Source: Gryllotalpicola daejeonensis
Lineage (GTDB): Bacteria > Actinomycetota > Actinomycetes > Actinomycetales > Microbacteriaceae
Direction: 5' to 3'
Assembly: GCF_039538145.1 (NCBI RefSeq)
Contig: NZ_BAABBV010000001.1
Location: 868,001-932,000 of the forward strand
DNA: 64,000 nt
Positions within the stretch are counted from its first letter, which is position 1, and each line of letters begins with the position of its first letter. The translations under genes were made by a program, and so were the position numbers. Below the pieces are notes generated by a model. That model had not been told where the DNA came from, ran no database searches, and saw nothing but the letters and a program-made list of their open reading frames with translations. This document shows, piece by piece, positions 24,250 to 31,961 of the stretch.

Positions 24250-25947
24250 ATGACGTTGGAGTCACCCGAGCCCCAGTTCGCCGCCAACGGAACCGGCTAT
24301 GACATCAGCCAGCTCCGCGGCGTTTTCGAGAACCACTTCACGTGGGCGACCGCTTTCGAGCGCAACACCCACCGCTACGCGCACAGGCCCGCGATCAGCG
24401 ACCCCGAGACGGGGCGTTCGTGGACGTACGCCGAACTCGGCGTCGTCACCGGACAGCTGGTCGCGGGCCTTCGCCGTGCAGGCGTCGGCGTGGGAGACCT
24501 GGTCGCCTACCAGCTGATGAACTCGCCCGAGTTCGCGTTCCTCTACGTCGCGGCGCAGGGTCTGCGGGCGGTCAGCTCGCCCATGAACTTCCGCCTCTCC
24601 CCCGGCGAGACCGCGTTCATCCTCGACGAGTCGAAGCCGAAGGTCTTCGTGTACGAGCGCGAGCAGGCATCCGTCGTCGCGCAAGCGCTCGAACTCGCGC
24701 AGCACAAGCCGGCTGTCGTGGCGGGCGTGGGCAAGGGCGCGCTGATTCCCGGCTCGATCGCGTTCGAAGAGCTGCTGGTGGCGGATGCCCCGACCTTCCG
24801 CGCGCCGGAGGACGGCAGCGTGTGGGACGAATCGAGCAGGCTCTACACGAGCGGCACGACCGGCATGCCGAAGGCCGTGCCGCTGACCTCGCTGAACGAG
24901 TCACTGTCGGCGCACGACGTCATCATGGCGTTCCCGCTGGCCTCGACCGACAAGACGATGAACATGTCGCCGTGGTTCCACCGCGGCGGCAACTACTGCG
25001 CGGGGCCGAACCCGGTGTTCTTCGTGGGTGCGGAATCCGTGTGCCTGCGCCGCTTCGACGAGGCCGTCGTGCTCGACGCCATCCAGAACTCGCGCCTGAC
25101 CTATGTCATCGGCGCCCCGACCAACCTCGAGCGCCTCGCCGACGAGCAAGAGGCGACGCCGCGCGACATCTCGTCGCTGCGCGGCATCGTGACGATGGGC
25201 GCGCCGCTCGAGAAGGCGGCGGCGATCCGCTATCAGAAGACGCTGCACTCGCGGCTGATGAACGGCTACGGCACTACCGAGGCGTTCTGGAACACCTTCC
25301 TGCGGCCCGAGGACCTGCCGACCTTCGCCGGCAGTGCGGGCCGCGCGTGCATCGACGACGACGTCGCCGTGGTGCATGTCTATGAGGACCGCTTCGCCGA
25401 GCCGGGCGACACCGTTCCCAAGGACGGGCACACCGTCGGCGAGGTCATCATGCGCACGGTGAAGGCCGGCTACGCCTACACCGACCCGGCCCGCACGGCC
25501 GAGAAGTTCCGCGGCGGCTGGATGTACCCGGGCGACCTCGCCACCTGGGACGAGAACGAGATCGTCACGATCGTCGGCCGCAAAGACGACATGCTCATCT
25601 CCGGCGGCGAGAACGTGCACCCCGTGCAGGTCGAAGAGGCGCTCGCCGAGCACCCCGGAGTCGCCGACTCGATCGTCACCGGCCTCGCCGACGACGAGTG
25701 GGGCGAGCTGGTGGTGGCCTACGTGCGGCACAAGGGCGGCGCACCAGCCGACCCGCAGGCGGCCGCCAACGACCTCGACGCCCACTGCCGCGCGCACCCC
25801 GGACTCGCGGACTTCAAGCGCCCGCGCCGCTACGCGTTCGTCGACGAGCTTCCCTACACGGCGACGGGCAAGAAGCAGCACTTCATCTTGAAGAAGCAGG
25901 CGATCGAGGATGCCGCGAGCGGGGTGTTCCTCACGCCGAAGCGCTAG
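24250..25947 (+). CDS. AMP-dependent acyl-CoA ligase (ANL superfamily)
   Basis: A 565-residue adenylate-forming enzyme that activates a carboxylic acid with ATP and joins it to CoA. The P-loop-like motif YTSGTTGMPKAV, the GYGTTEAF adenine loop, YPGDLATWDE and the hinge VGRKDDMLISGGENVHP appear in order, with the C-terminal lysine in TATGKKQHF. The order and length fit medium- or long-chain fatty acyl-CoA synthetases, but chain length cannot be read. No beta-oxidation genes are adjacent. Its TAG stop overlaps the stop of the convergent permease gene. Confidence 0.9.
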   Translation: MTLESPEPQFAANGTGYDISQLRGVFENHFTWATAFERNTHRYAHRPAISDPETGRSWTYAELGVVTGQLVAGLRRAGVGVGDLVAYQLMNSPEFAFLYVAAQGLRAVSSPMNFRLSPGETAFILDESKPKVFVYEREQASVVAQALELAQHKPAVVAGVGKGALIPGSIAFEELLVADAPTFRAPEDGSVWDESSRLYTSGTTGMPKAVPLTSLNESLSAHDVIMAFPLASTDKTMNMSPWFHRGGNYCAGPNPVFFVGAESVCLRRFDEAVVLDAIQNSRLTYVIGAPTNLERLADEQEATPRDISSLRGIVTMGAPLEKAAAIRYQKTLHSRLMNGYGTTEAFWNTFLRPEDLPTFAGSAGRACIDDDVAVVHVYEDRFAEPGDTVPKDGHTVGEVIMRTVKAGYAYTDPARTAEKFRGGWMYPGDLATWDENEIVTIVGRKDDMLISGGENVHPVQVEEALAEHPGVADSIVTGLADDEWGELVVAYVRHKGGAPADPQAAANDLDAHCRAHPGLADFKRPRRYAFVDELPYTATGKKQHFILKKQAIEDAASGVFLTPKR

Positions 25948-27107
25948 TTCCGCGCGGGTTTCGCCTCGACCGCCGCCCTGGTGGCGAAGGGGCCGCCGGT
26001 CTCGGCGTTCCAGACCGTGATGATGCCCCAGGCTGTCGCGGCGATCGGCACGGCGAGCACGGCGCCCACGATGCCGCCGATGAGCGAGCCCGCGGCCAGC
26101 GAGAGCAGGATCACCAGCGGGTGCAGGTTGAGCGAGTGCCCCATGATCTGCGGCTGCAGCAGGTGGCTCTCGAGCTGGTTCACGAGGACCACGATGGCGA
26201 CGACGATGATCGCCGCCAGCGGCCCGTTCGCGACCAGTGCCACGAGCGCCGCGAGGCCGCCCGCCAGCACCGCGCCGACGATCGGGATGAACGCCGTGAT
26301 GAAGACGATAACCGCGAGCGGGAAGGCCAGGGGCACGCCCACGATCGCGAGGCCGATGCCGATGCCGACCGCGTCAGCCGCGGCGACCATCGCGGTGCCG
26401 CGCACATAGCCGCCGAGCACCGTGACCGTCTTGTCGCCGATGCGCTGTGCGCGCTTGAAGGTCTCGCCGTGCAGGGGGCGCAGCAGGAACTCCCAGATCT
26501 TCGGGCCGTCCTTCATGAAGAAGAACAGCGTGACGATCGTGAGGAAGAGCCCCGTGACGCCCTCGGCCGCGGCGCCCACGCCGGCGAGCGCTCCACGGCC
26601 GAACTGCGCAGAGGTCAGGAAGTCGACGATCGCGTTCTGCGCGTCGTGCAGGTTCTGCTGGCTGATCAGGTTGGCCGGCAGCTGGTTGAAGTAGCCCTCG
26701 AGCTGGTTGATGCCGTCGGTGGCGTTCTTGACGAGCTCGTCCCACTGCGAGTGCACCGCCCAGATGATCAGCATGGTGAGGCCGCCGATCACGATGAGGA
26801 TCGAGAACAGCGCGATCCAGGTGGCGAGCATCGAGGGCACACCATGGCGACGCATCCACGCCATGAAGGGGTGGATCGCACACGCCAGAATCAGCGCCAG
26901 AGTCACCGGGATGAAGACGAGGCTGACCTGCGTGATCGCGAGCACGAGCACCGCGGCGACGATGAGCACCGCGATGATCTGGATGCAGCGCGTGGCGAAC
27001 CGGCCGAACGCGTCACCCCAGGCGACGGTCGTCTCCGCCTTCGCGACTGCGACGTTGCGCGGCAGCGACCCGCCGCTGGGCACCTTGTTCCTGTGCAAGA
27101 AGGCCAT
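25944..27107 (-). CDS. AI-2E family permease
   Basis: A 387-residue integral membrane protein of the AI-2 exporter (TqsA/YdiK) superfamily. Eight or so hydrophobic helices are visible, with the family segments LTMLIIWAVHSQWDEL, ITLFFFMKDGP and the C-terminal QPQIMGHSLNLHPLVILLSLAAG plus GGIVGAVLAVPIAA. Members export small molecules or ions, and the substrate is not predictable. The start at 27107 (MAFLHRN) is set by the -10 box TACCCT 6 bases upstream, rather than by the longer frame to 27158. The window contains a second paralogue at 61159. Confidence 0.88.
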   Translation of the reverse strand: MAFLHRNKVPSGGSLPRNVAVAKAETTVAWGDAFGRFATRCIQIIAVLIVAAVLVLAITQVSLVFIPVTLALILACAIHPFMAWMRRHGVPSMLATWIALFSILIVIGGLTMLIIWAVHSQWDELVKNATDGINQLEGYFNQLPANLISQQNLHDAQNAIVDFLTSAQFGRGALAGVGAAAEGVTGLFLTIVTLFFFMKDGPKIWEFLLRPLHGETFKRAQRIGDKTVTVLGGYVRGTAMVAAADAVGIGIGLAIVGVPLAFPLAVIVFITAFIPIVGAVLAGGLAALVALVANGPLAAIIVVAIVVLVNQLESHLLQPQIMGHSLNLHPLVILLSLAAGSLIGGIVGAVLAVPIAATAWGIITVWNAETGGPFATRAAVEAKPARN

Positions 27108-27113
27108 GCGCAG

Positions 27114-27119
27114 AGGGTA
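27114..27119 (-). promoter_or_regulatory. -10 box, leaderless promoter of AI-2E permease
   Basis: TACCCT on the minus strand, 6 bases before the ATG at 27107. Confidence 0.55.
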
Positions 27120-27173
27120 CCCAGTGGCGGGCCGTCTTAGGCGTAAGGCTGGCCGCATCGAGGATTCAGTCTG

Positions 27174-27938
27174 TCACGCCGTGACGTCCCGGTGGCCGCC
27201 GTTGAGCGTCGCGACCACCTGGTCGTAGTCGCCGCGCGCTTCGCCGAAGCGCAGGAACTTGACCCGCTCGACGAGGATCTCCTTCGCGTCGGGCTGCGAC
27301 TCGATCAGCTGCATCACCTCGTCGACGAAGGCGTCGAGCGGCAGCGCGTTCGGGTCCTCGGACTGCCCCGACATCAGCTCGGTCGCCACGAGCGGCGGCA
27401 CCAACTCGAGCACCTTGACGGTCGTGTCGGCGAGCTGAAGCCGGATCGACTCGGACAGCATGTGGATCGCCGCCTTCGTCGCGTTGTAGCTCGGCGTGAA
27501 GGCGAGCGGCGTGTGCGCGAGGCCGCTCGTGACCGTCATGATCGTGGCGTCCGGCCGCGTCTGGAGGTGCTCGACGAACGCACCGATGAGCCGGATCGGC
27601 CCGAGCAGGTTCGTCGTGATGGTCTGCTCTGCGCTGTCGAGGAAGCCGTCGGCCCGGTGCCAGTCCTCGGCGCGCATGATGCCCGCCATCGTGATCAGGA
27701 CGTTGAGGTCGGGATGCTTCGCCACCACCTCTTCTGCTGCCGCGCTGATGCTCGCGGCATCCGCGGTGTCCAGCTGCACCGTGTCGAAGCCGTGCTTCTC
27801 GCCCAGCTCGGCGAGCAGGCCGGCGCGACGCCCGCCGATGATGATCGTGTTGCCTGCGTCCTTGAGGCGCGAGGCCAGCGCGAGGCCGATTCCGCTCGTC
27901 GCGCCCGGAATGAAGATGGTGTTCCCGCTGATGTTCAT
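27174..27938 (-). CDS. Short-chain dehydrogenase (DltE-like)
   Basis: A 254-residue NAD(P)-dependent oxidoreductase. The cofactor motif is IPGATSGIGLALA at residues 10-22, followed by MAGIM in place of NNAG. The catalytic Ser and Tyr-X-X-X-Lys appear in VTSGLAHTPLAFTPSYNATKAA. The DltE-type SDRs act on unknown substrates. The start is the ATG at 27938 (MNISGN). A much longer open frame upstream is antisense to the regulator gene. It is divergent from an XRE regulator, which probably controls it. Confidence 0.88.
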   Translation of the reverse strand: MNISGNTIFIPGATSGIGLALASRLKDAGNTIIIGGRRAGLLAELGEKHGFDTVQLDTADAASISAAAEEVVAKHPDLNVLITMAGIMRAEDWHRADGFLDSAEQTITTNLLGPIRLIGAFVEHLQTRPDATIMTVTSGLAHTPLAFTPSYNATKAAIHMLSESIRLQLADTTVKVLELVPPLVATELMSGQSEDPNALPLDAFVDEVMQLIESQPDAKEILVERVKFLRFGEARGDYDQVVATLNGGHRDVTA

Positions 27939-27946
27939 GAGTCCAC

Positions 27947-28036
27947 GATGCAAGCATCCGCTCGCGATGAAAATGGACGCGGCGATCGTGGGACTCGCGG
28001 TCCCTGATTGCGGAGACCCTGGTTGCGTGCGCACGC
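27947..28036. promoter_or_regulatory. Dyads between SDR and XRE regulator genes
   Basis: The divergent region holds GATGC-AA-GCATC (27947-27958) and a perfect 12-base palindrome GCGTGCGCACGC (28025-28036). The latter lies 19 bases before the regulator ATG, well placed for autoregulation. Confidence 0.4.
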
Positions 28037-28055
28037 GGATGTGATGATCGGATGC

Positions 28056-28892
28056 ATGGACCGCACCGCCCTCGCCGAGTTCCTGCGCCGCCGGCGCTCC
28101 GAGCTGCAGCCGGCCGACGTCGGCCTCGCGGCGGGCGCGCGCCGCCGGGCGCCGGGGCTGCGGCGTGAAGAGGTCGCCGCGCTCACGGGCATGTCGGCGG
28201 ATTACTACACCCGACTCGAGCAGGGCCGCGGCCCACAGCCGAGCGAGCAGATGCTCGCGGCGCTTGCGCGGGCGCTGCGCTTGTCGGACGACGAGCGCGA
28301 CTACCTGTTCCGCGTGGCCGGGCATGCCGCACCCGATCGTTCGAGCGGGCTGCCGCACGTGGCGCCCGCGCTGCTGCGGGTGCTCGACAGGTTGGAGGAC
28401 ACGCCTGCGATGATCCTGTCGAACCTCGGCGAGACGCTGGTGGCGAACCGGCTCGCGACGGCGCTGTTCGGCGACGCATCCGCTCGCACCGGTTTCGCGC
28501 GCAGCGACGTGTGGCGCTGGTTCACGGAGCCAGAGACACGCCTGCTCTGTCCCGCCGACGACCGCGAGCGACAGAGTCGAGCGCTCGTCGCCAATCTGCG
28601 GGCGGCCTATGGGGTCGACGGCGAACGGTCGCGGGCCGGTGAGCTGGTGCGGGCCCTGTCGGCCGAGAGCGCGGAATTCGCGGAGCTGTGGCAGCGGCAC
28701 GAGGTGGCGCGGCGCTTCGAAGACCACAAGGTGCTCGTGCACCCCGAGCTCGGCCCGATCGAGCTCGACTGCCAGGTGCTGTTCACCGAGGACCAGTCGC
28801 AGGCGCTGCTCGTGCTCACCGCCCCGCCTCGCACCGAAGCCGCCGAGAAGCTCGCACTGCTCGGGGTGGTCGGCACGCAGAGCTTCGCGTGA
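28056..28892 (+). CDS. XRE-family regulator with MmyB-like ligand domain
   Basis: A 278-residue regulator. The N-terminal helix-turn-helix (about residues 25-70) includes LRREEVAALTGMSADYYTRLEQGRG. The rest matches the MmyB-like ligand-binding domain, with LLRVLDRLEDTPAMILSNLGETLVANRLA, a PAS-like fold thought to bind fatty acids in MmyB. I use the ATG at 28056 (MDRTALAEF). ATG 28044 and an earlier start are in frame. It is divergent from the SDR gene, a pairing common in actinobacteria, and likely represses it. Confidence 0.85.
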   Translation: MDRTALAEFLRRRRSELQPADVGLAAGARRRAPGLRREEVAALTGMSADYYTRLEQGRGPQPSEQMLAALARALRLSDDERDYLFRVAGHAAPDRSSGLPHVAPALLRVLDRLEDTPAMILSNLGETLVANRLATALFGDASARTGFARSDVWRWFTEPETRLLCPADDRERQSRALVANLRAAYGVDGERSRAGELVRALSAESAEFAELWQRHEVARRFEDHKVLVHPELGPIELDCQVLFTEDQSQALLVLTAPPRTEAAEKLALLGVVGTQSFA

Positions 28893-28944
28893 GCGCTTTT
28901 CCTCACCGCGTGACACTGTCGCGCTGAGAGGAGAACCGGCTCGA

Positions 28945-28950
28945 TAGCCT
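28945..28950 (+). promoter_or_regulatory. -10 box of ASCH gene
   Basis: TAGCCT, 7 bases before the GTG at 28958. Confidence 0.45.
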
Positions 28951-28957
28951 TTCCGAC

Positions 28958-29410
28958 GTGACCGGTACGACGCTTGCGGAGTTCTGGGCTCGTGCACGTG
29001 CCGAGGTGCCGATGTTGCCGGCCTCGCAGCCAGAGGCCTGGGCGTTCGGCGCAACCGCCCAGCAGGCCGATGAGCTGCTCGCGCTTGTGCTCGCCGGCGT
29101 GAAGACCGGCACGGCGTCGTCCGCCTGGGATTACGAGGCGGAAGGCGAGCCGCTTCCGGCCGTGGGCGATGCCAGCGTGATCCTTGACGGAAGCGAAGAG
29201 CCACGAGCCGTCATTCAGACGGTCGCCGTTTCAGTGGTGCAATTCCGCGAGGTGGATGCCGGCCACGCGTTCGCCGAAGGAGAGGGTGATCGCAGCCTGG
29301 CCCACTGGCGCCAGGTGCACGAGCGCTTCTGGCGCACGCACTCTCCGCGCGGCTTCGCACCGGACATGCCGGTGGTGTGCGAGCGGTTCGCCCTCATTTA
29401 CAGCAGATAA
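28958..29410 (+). CDS. ASCH domain protein
   Basis: A 150-residue protein consisting of one ASCH domain. It includes FGATAQQADELLALVLAGVKTGTASSAWDYEAEGE, then PAVGDASVILDGSEEPRAVIQT and the terminal CERFALIY. ASCH domains have a PUA-like RNA-binding barrel, and some members hydrolyse N4-acetylcytidine. The Lys in VKTGTAS and the nearby acidic residues correspond to the family's conserved pocket. The function in this organism is unknown. It converges on ohr across a long hairpin. Confidence 0.85.
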   Translation: MTGTTLAEFWARARAEVPMLPASQPEAWAFGATAQQADELLALVLAGVKTGTASSAWDYEAEGEPLPAVGDASVILDGSEEPRAVIQTVAVSVVQFREVDAGHAFAEGEGDRSLAHWRQVHERFWRTHSPRGFAPDMPVVCERFALIYSR

Positions 29411-29412
29411 GA

Positions 29413-29473
29413 AAGTCGTCGCCACCTGCTGCGGTCTCGCAAGCTGCGAGGGCGCAGAAAGTGGCGACGACTT
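29413..29473. terminator. 61-base nested hairpin between convergent ASCH and ohr genes
   Basis: Outer 13-bp arms AAGTCGTCGCCAC and GTGGCGACGACTT pair perfectly. Inside, CTGCG/CGCAG and CTCGCA/TGCGAG pair after symmetric 3x3 and 2x2 internal loops, closing on a 3-base loop. The whole stretch is one long near-palindrome. It begins 2 bases after the ASCH stop. A bidirectional terminator is likely, although no T tract is present. Confidence 0.6.
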
Positions 29474-29485
29474 GGTGGCTGGGGC

Positions 29486-29908
29486 TCAGTCGTCCGTGAC
29501 GGTGATCGTCACGTCGATGTTGCCGCGGGTGGCGTTCGAGTACGGGCACACCTGGTGTGCGGCATCCGCCAGCGCCTGCGCCTGGTCATGCGGCAGAGTC
29601 GGAATCGCGACCTCGAGCTCGACCGCGAGCTGGAACCCGCCCTGGCCGTTCGGGCCGATGTGCACGCGGGCGCCGACGGTCTCGTCTTCCAGCTTCAGCT
29701 TCTGCGACCGGGCGACGCCGAGCAGCGCCGAGTGGAAGCACGCGGCGTAGCCGGCGGCGAACAGCTCTTCCGGGTTGGCGCCGTTGCCCGAGCCGCCCAT
29801 CGCCTGCGGGATCGCCATGTCGAGGTCGACGCGGCCGTCGATCGTGGTGACGTGCCCGTTGCGGCCTTCGCCGGTTGAGAGCGCTTCAGCGGTGTAGAGG
29901 ATGTCCAT
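29486..29908 (-). CDS. ohr: Organic hydroperoxide resistance protein
   Basis: A 140-residue thiol peroxidase of the Ohr/OsmC family that reduces organic hydroperoxides in the cytoplasm, usually with lipoyl protein as reductant. The two active-site cysteines are Cys57 in AACFHSAL and Cys121 in VCPYSNATRGN, with the conserved NPEELFAAGYAACF helix. Its ATG overlaps the stop of the regulator gene by one base (TGATG), so regulator and enzyme are one operon under peroxide control. Confidence 0.95.
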   Translation of the reverse strand: MDILYTAEALSTGEGRNGHVTTIDGRVDLDMAIPQAMGGSGNGANPEELFAAGYAACFHSALLGVARSQKLKLEDETVGARVHIGPNGQGGFQLAVELEVAIPTLPHDQAQALADAAHQVCPYSNATRGNIDVTITVTDD

Positions 29909-30375
29909 CAGTCGGTTTCCTTCTCCTTGTGGGTGGTCATTCGCGCGCTCAGCGTCTTCGCGAGCGCGAGCAGCTGCACGTATTCCTCATGGCTCAAACC
30001 GGTGCGGTCGCCGAAGCAGCGGGGAACGTCGTCGAGCTCTGCGTAGAGGTCGCGCCCGGCATCCGTCAGCCCGAGCTGGACCACGCGCTCATCGTGGGCA
30101 GCGCGCGTGCGGGCGACGAGGCCGCGCGACTCGAGGCGCTTGAGCAGGGGTGACAGCGTGCCGGAGTCGAGCCCGAGCAGCTCGCCGAGGCCACCGACTG
30201 TGAGCTTGTCGTCGTTGCTCAGCGCGATGAGCGCGAGGTACTGCGTGTAGCTGAGCTTCCACGGGGCGAGCAGCTCGCGATAGAGCTGCCCGAACCGACG
30301 CTCGACCGAGTACACGGCGAAGCAGAGCATTGGGTCGAGTGCCTCGGCGGCTGAGGTCGGCGCTGCAGGTGCCAT
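29908..30375 (-). CDS. ohrR: Organic hydroperoxide-sensing MarR-family repressor
   Basis: A 155-residue winged-helix repressor. The N-terminal sensor cysteine is Cys18 in PMLCFAVYS. A second cysteine, Cys120, fits the two-cysteine OhrR class, where oxidation forms an intersubunit disulfide and releases DNA. The recognition helix is in LTVGGLGELLGLDSGTLSPLLKRLE. I start it at the ATG at 30375, since a full promoter ends 6 bases upstream. A GTG at 30408 would place the start upstream of the promoter. It precedes ohr in the same operon. Confidence 0.92.
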   Translation of the reverse strand: MAPAAPTSAAEALDPMLCFAVYSVERRFGQLYRELLAPWKLSYTQYLALIALSNDDKLTVGGLGELLGLDSGTLSPLLKRLESRGLVARTRAAHDERVVQLGLTDAGRDLYAELDDVPRCFGDRTGLSHEEYVQLLALAKTLSARMTTHKEKETD

Positions 30376-30381
30376 GCCACG

Positions 30382-30410
30382 ATCGTTGCACGCAATTAGA
30401 TTGCGCACAA
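30382..30410 (-). promoter_or_regulatory. ohrR-ohr promoter with operator in the spacer
   Basis: On the minus strand, TTGTGC (plus 30405-30410) and AACGAT (30382-30387) are separated by 17 bases and followed 6 bases later by the ohrR ATG. The perfect dyad CGCAAT-TAG-ATTGCG (30391-30405) fills the spacer, ideally placed for autorepression by OhrR. Confidence 0.6.
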
Positions 30411-30427
30411 TTTAATTCAGGTGATCG

Positions 30428-30769
30428 TCAGGATGCCTTCGCCGCACGGCTGGCTGCGATGAACATCCAGACCGTCGTGACCACGAACACCGCGATGGTG
30501 AGCCAATACACGACCGGCGCGAAGACGCCCACGAGCGCCGACAGCAGTGCGACGACGAATCCGATCCAACTCGGCCGCGCGGCGGCAGCATGGCCGCGCG
30601 CCCAGGCCTCGTCACTCGCGAAGAGAGACGGGATGCGGATTCCGATGATCGGGTTCCGTTTGATCACTCCCCTTCCGGCGAGCGTCGCGGCCACCGCGAG
30701 CAGCAGAAGCAGCGCCGCGAAGACCCACGCGATGATGAGGGCGCCGCTCAGGGCATCCGAATTATTCAC
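30428..30769 (-). CDS. SdpI family membrane protein
   Basis: A 113-residue protein with three hydrophobic helices. The central loop GVIKRNPIIGIRIPSLFASDEAWARGH is the signature of the SdpI/YhfL domain, known from the immunity protein to the SdpC toxin. Most stand-alone members are uncharacterised, and no toxin gene is adjacent. I prefer the GTG at 30769 (first residues NNSDALSG). A TTG at 30808 would give 126 residues and sit 3 bases after the upstream stop. It follows the epoxide hydrolase on the same strand. Confidence 0.75.
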   Translation of the reverse strand: MNNSDALSGALIIAWVFAALLLLLAVAATLAGRGVIKRNPIIGIRIPSLFASDEAWARGHAAAARPSWIGFVVALLSALVGVFAPVVYWLTIAVFVVTTVWMFIAASRAAKAS

Positions 30770-30811
30770 AATCTCAACCTGGCACGACTTGTCGCCGTCG
30801 GCGCGCAACGC

Positions 30812-31912
30812 CTACAGATACGGCGCGAAGAAGGTGCGCAGCTCCTGCGCATAGAGCTCGGGCACCTCGAACGGTGCGAAGTGGCCGCCGGCCGGGGGCT
30901 CCGAGAAGTACGCGAGATTGGTCGAGCGCTCGAGCCACTCGCGCGGTGGCCGCACCATGTCCGCCGGGAAGATCGAGAAGCCCGACGGCACCTCGACACG
31001 GCGCGCCAGCTGGTCCGCAGGCACCAGGGAGTTCGCGTTGTACATGCGCATCGACGAGCCGATGGTGCGGGTGAACCAGTAGATCGAGAGGTTCGTCAGG
31101 ATCTCGTCCTGCGTGTAGGACTCGAGGCCGCGCTCGCTCCACGAGCGCAGCTTCTCGACGATCCAGGCGGCGAGCCCCACGGGCGAGTCGAGCAGCCCGG
31201 CCGCCGCGGTGTCGGGCTTCGTACGGTGCATCGCCGCATAGGCGCCCTCGGCGAACGCCCACTCCTGGCTGCGCCGCAGCCAGGCCTGCTCCTCAGGCGT
31301 GAGCTGCGAGGCATCCGTGCCCGGCACCGGTTGCGCACCCATGCTGTGCATCGCCACGACGCGCTCGGGGAAATCGAGCGCGAGGAAACGCACGACACCC
31401 GACCCGATGTCGCCGCCGGCGACGAAGAAGCGCTCATAGCCGAGGCGGCTCATGAGCTGCGCCCACAGCGCGGCGACGGCGCGCGAGTCGAGCGGCGGCC
31501 CGACCGGCTTGTCCGAGTAGCCGTAGCCCGGCATGTCGGGAATGACGAGGTCGAACTCCCCCGCCAGCAGCGGAATCACCTTGAGGTAGCGCCAGAACGA
31601 GTCCGGCCAGCCGTGCGCGAGCAGCAGCGCCGGCGCCGGGGCCGCGCCCTCTTCCCGGTTCACGACCGAGTGAACGACATGGATGCCTGTGCCGCCGACC
31701 TCGACGAAGGAGCGCGGCAGGCGATTCAGCTCGTCCTCGCGCGCGGGCCAGTCGAAGCCCTCTGCCCAGTACTGGGCGAGGTCGCGCAGGTACTCGGTGT
31801 CTGCGCCGAGATTCCAGCCGGGGCTCTCGAACGGCTCCGGCCACCGCGTCGCCCGCAGCCGCGAGCGCAGATCGTCGATGAGGGCCGGATCCGTTCGCGG
31901 CGCAAAGTCCAT
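30812..31912 (-). CDS. Epoxide hydrolase family protein (alpha/beta hydrolase)
   Basis: A 366-residue enzyme with the epoxide hydrolase N-terminal domain (about residues 2-105, DLRSRLRATRWPE) followed by an alpha/beta hydrolase fold. LAHGWPDSFW holds the oxyanion HGWP. The nucleophile elbow is GGDIGSG (Asp), and the catalytic His lies in GGHFAPFEVPE. This layout is that of microsomal-type epoxide hydrolases, which hydrate epoxides to diols. There is no signal peptide. The start is fixed by a -10 box 6 bases before the ATG. Confidence 0.9.
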   Translation of the reverse strand: MDFAPRTDPALIDDLRSRLRATRWPEPFESPGWNLGADTEYLRDLAQYWAEGFDWPAREDELNRLPRSFVEVGGTGIHVVHSVVNREEGAAPAPALLLAHGWPDSFWRYLKVIPLLAGEFDLVIPDMPGYGYSDKPVGPPLDSRAVAALWAQLMSRLGYERFFVAGGDIGSGVVRFLALDFPERVVAMHSMGAQPVPGTDASQLTPEEQAWLRRSQEWAFAEGAYAAMHRTKPDTAAAGLLDSPVGLAAWIVEKLRSWSERGLESYTQDEILTNLSIYWFTRTIGSSMRMYNANSLVPADQLARRVEVPSGFSIFPADMVRPPREWLERSTNLAYFSEPPAGGHFAPFEVPELYAQELRTFFAPYL

Positions 31913-31918
31913 AAGGCC

Positions 31919-31924
31919 AACGTA
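31919..31924 (-). promoter_or_regulatory. -10 box, leaderless promoter of epoxide hydrolase
   Basis: TACGTT on the minus strand, 6 bases before the ATG at 31912. It is back to back with the ABC operon promoter in a 49-base gap. Confidence 0.5.
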
Positions 31925-31949
31925 CCGAGGCCGAGTCCCCTGTGCCCCA

Positions 31950-31955
31950 TAGAGT
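31950..31955 (+). promoter_or_regulatory. -10 box, leaderless promoter of the FtsX-type ABC operon
   Basis: TAGAGT, 6 bases before the ATG at 31962. Confidence 0.55.
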
Positions 31956-31961
31956 TACGGC

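Noticed and set aside
27939..29204. N-terminal extension of the SDR frame
   Set aside because: It would run antisense through the XRE regulator and ASCH genes; the SDR starts naturally at MNISGN.
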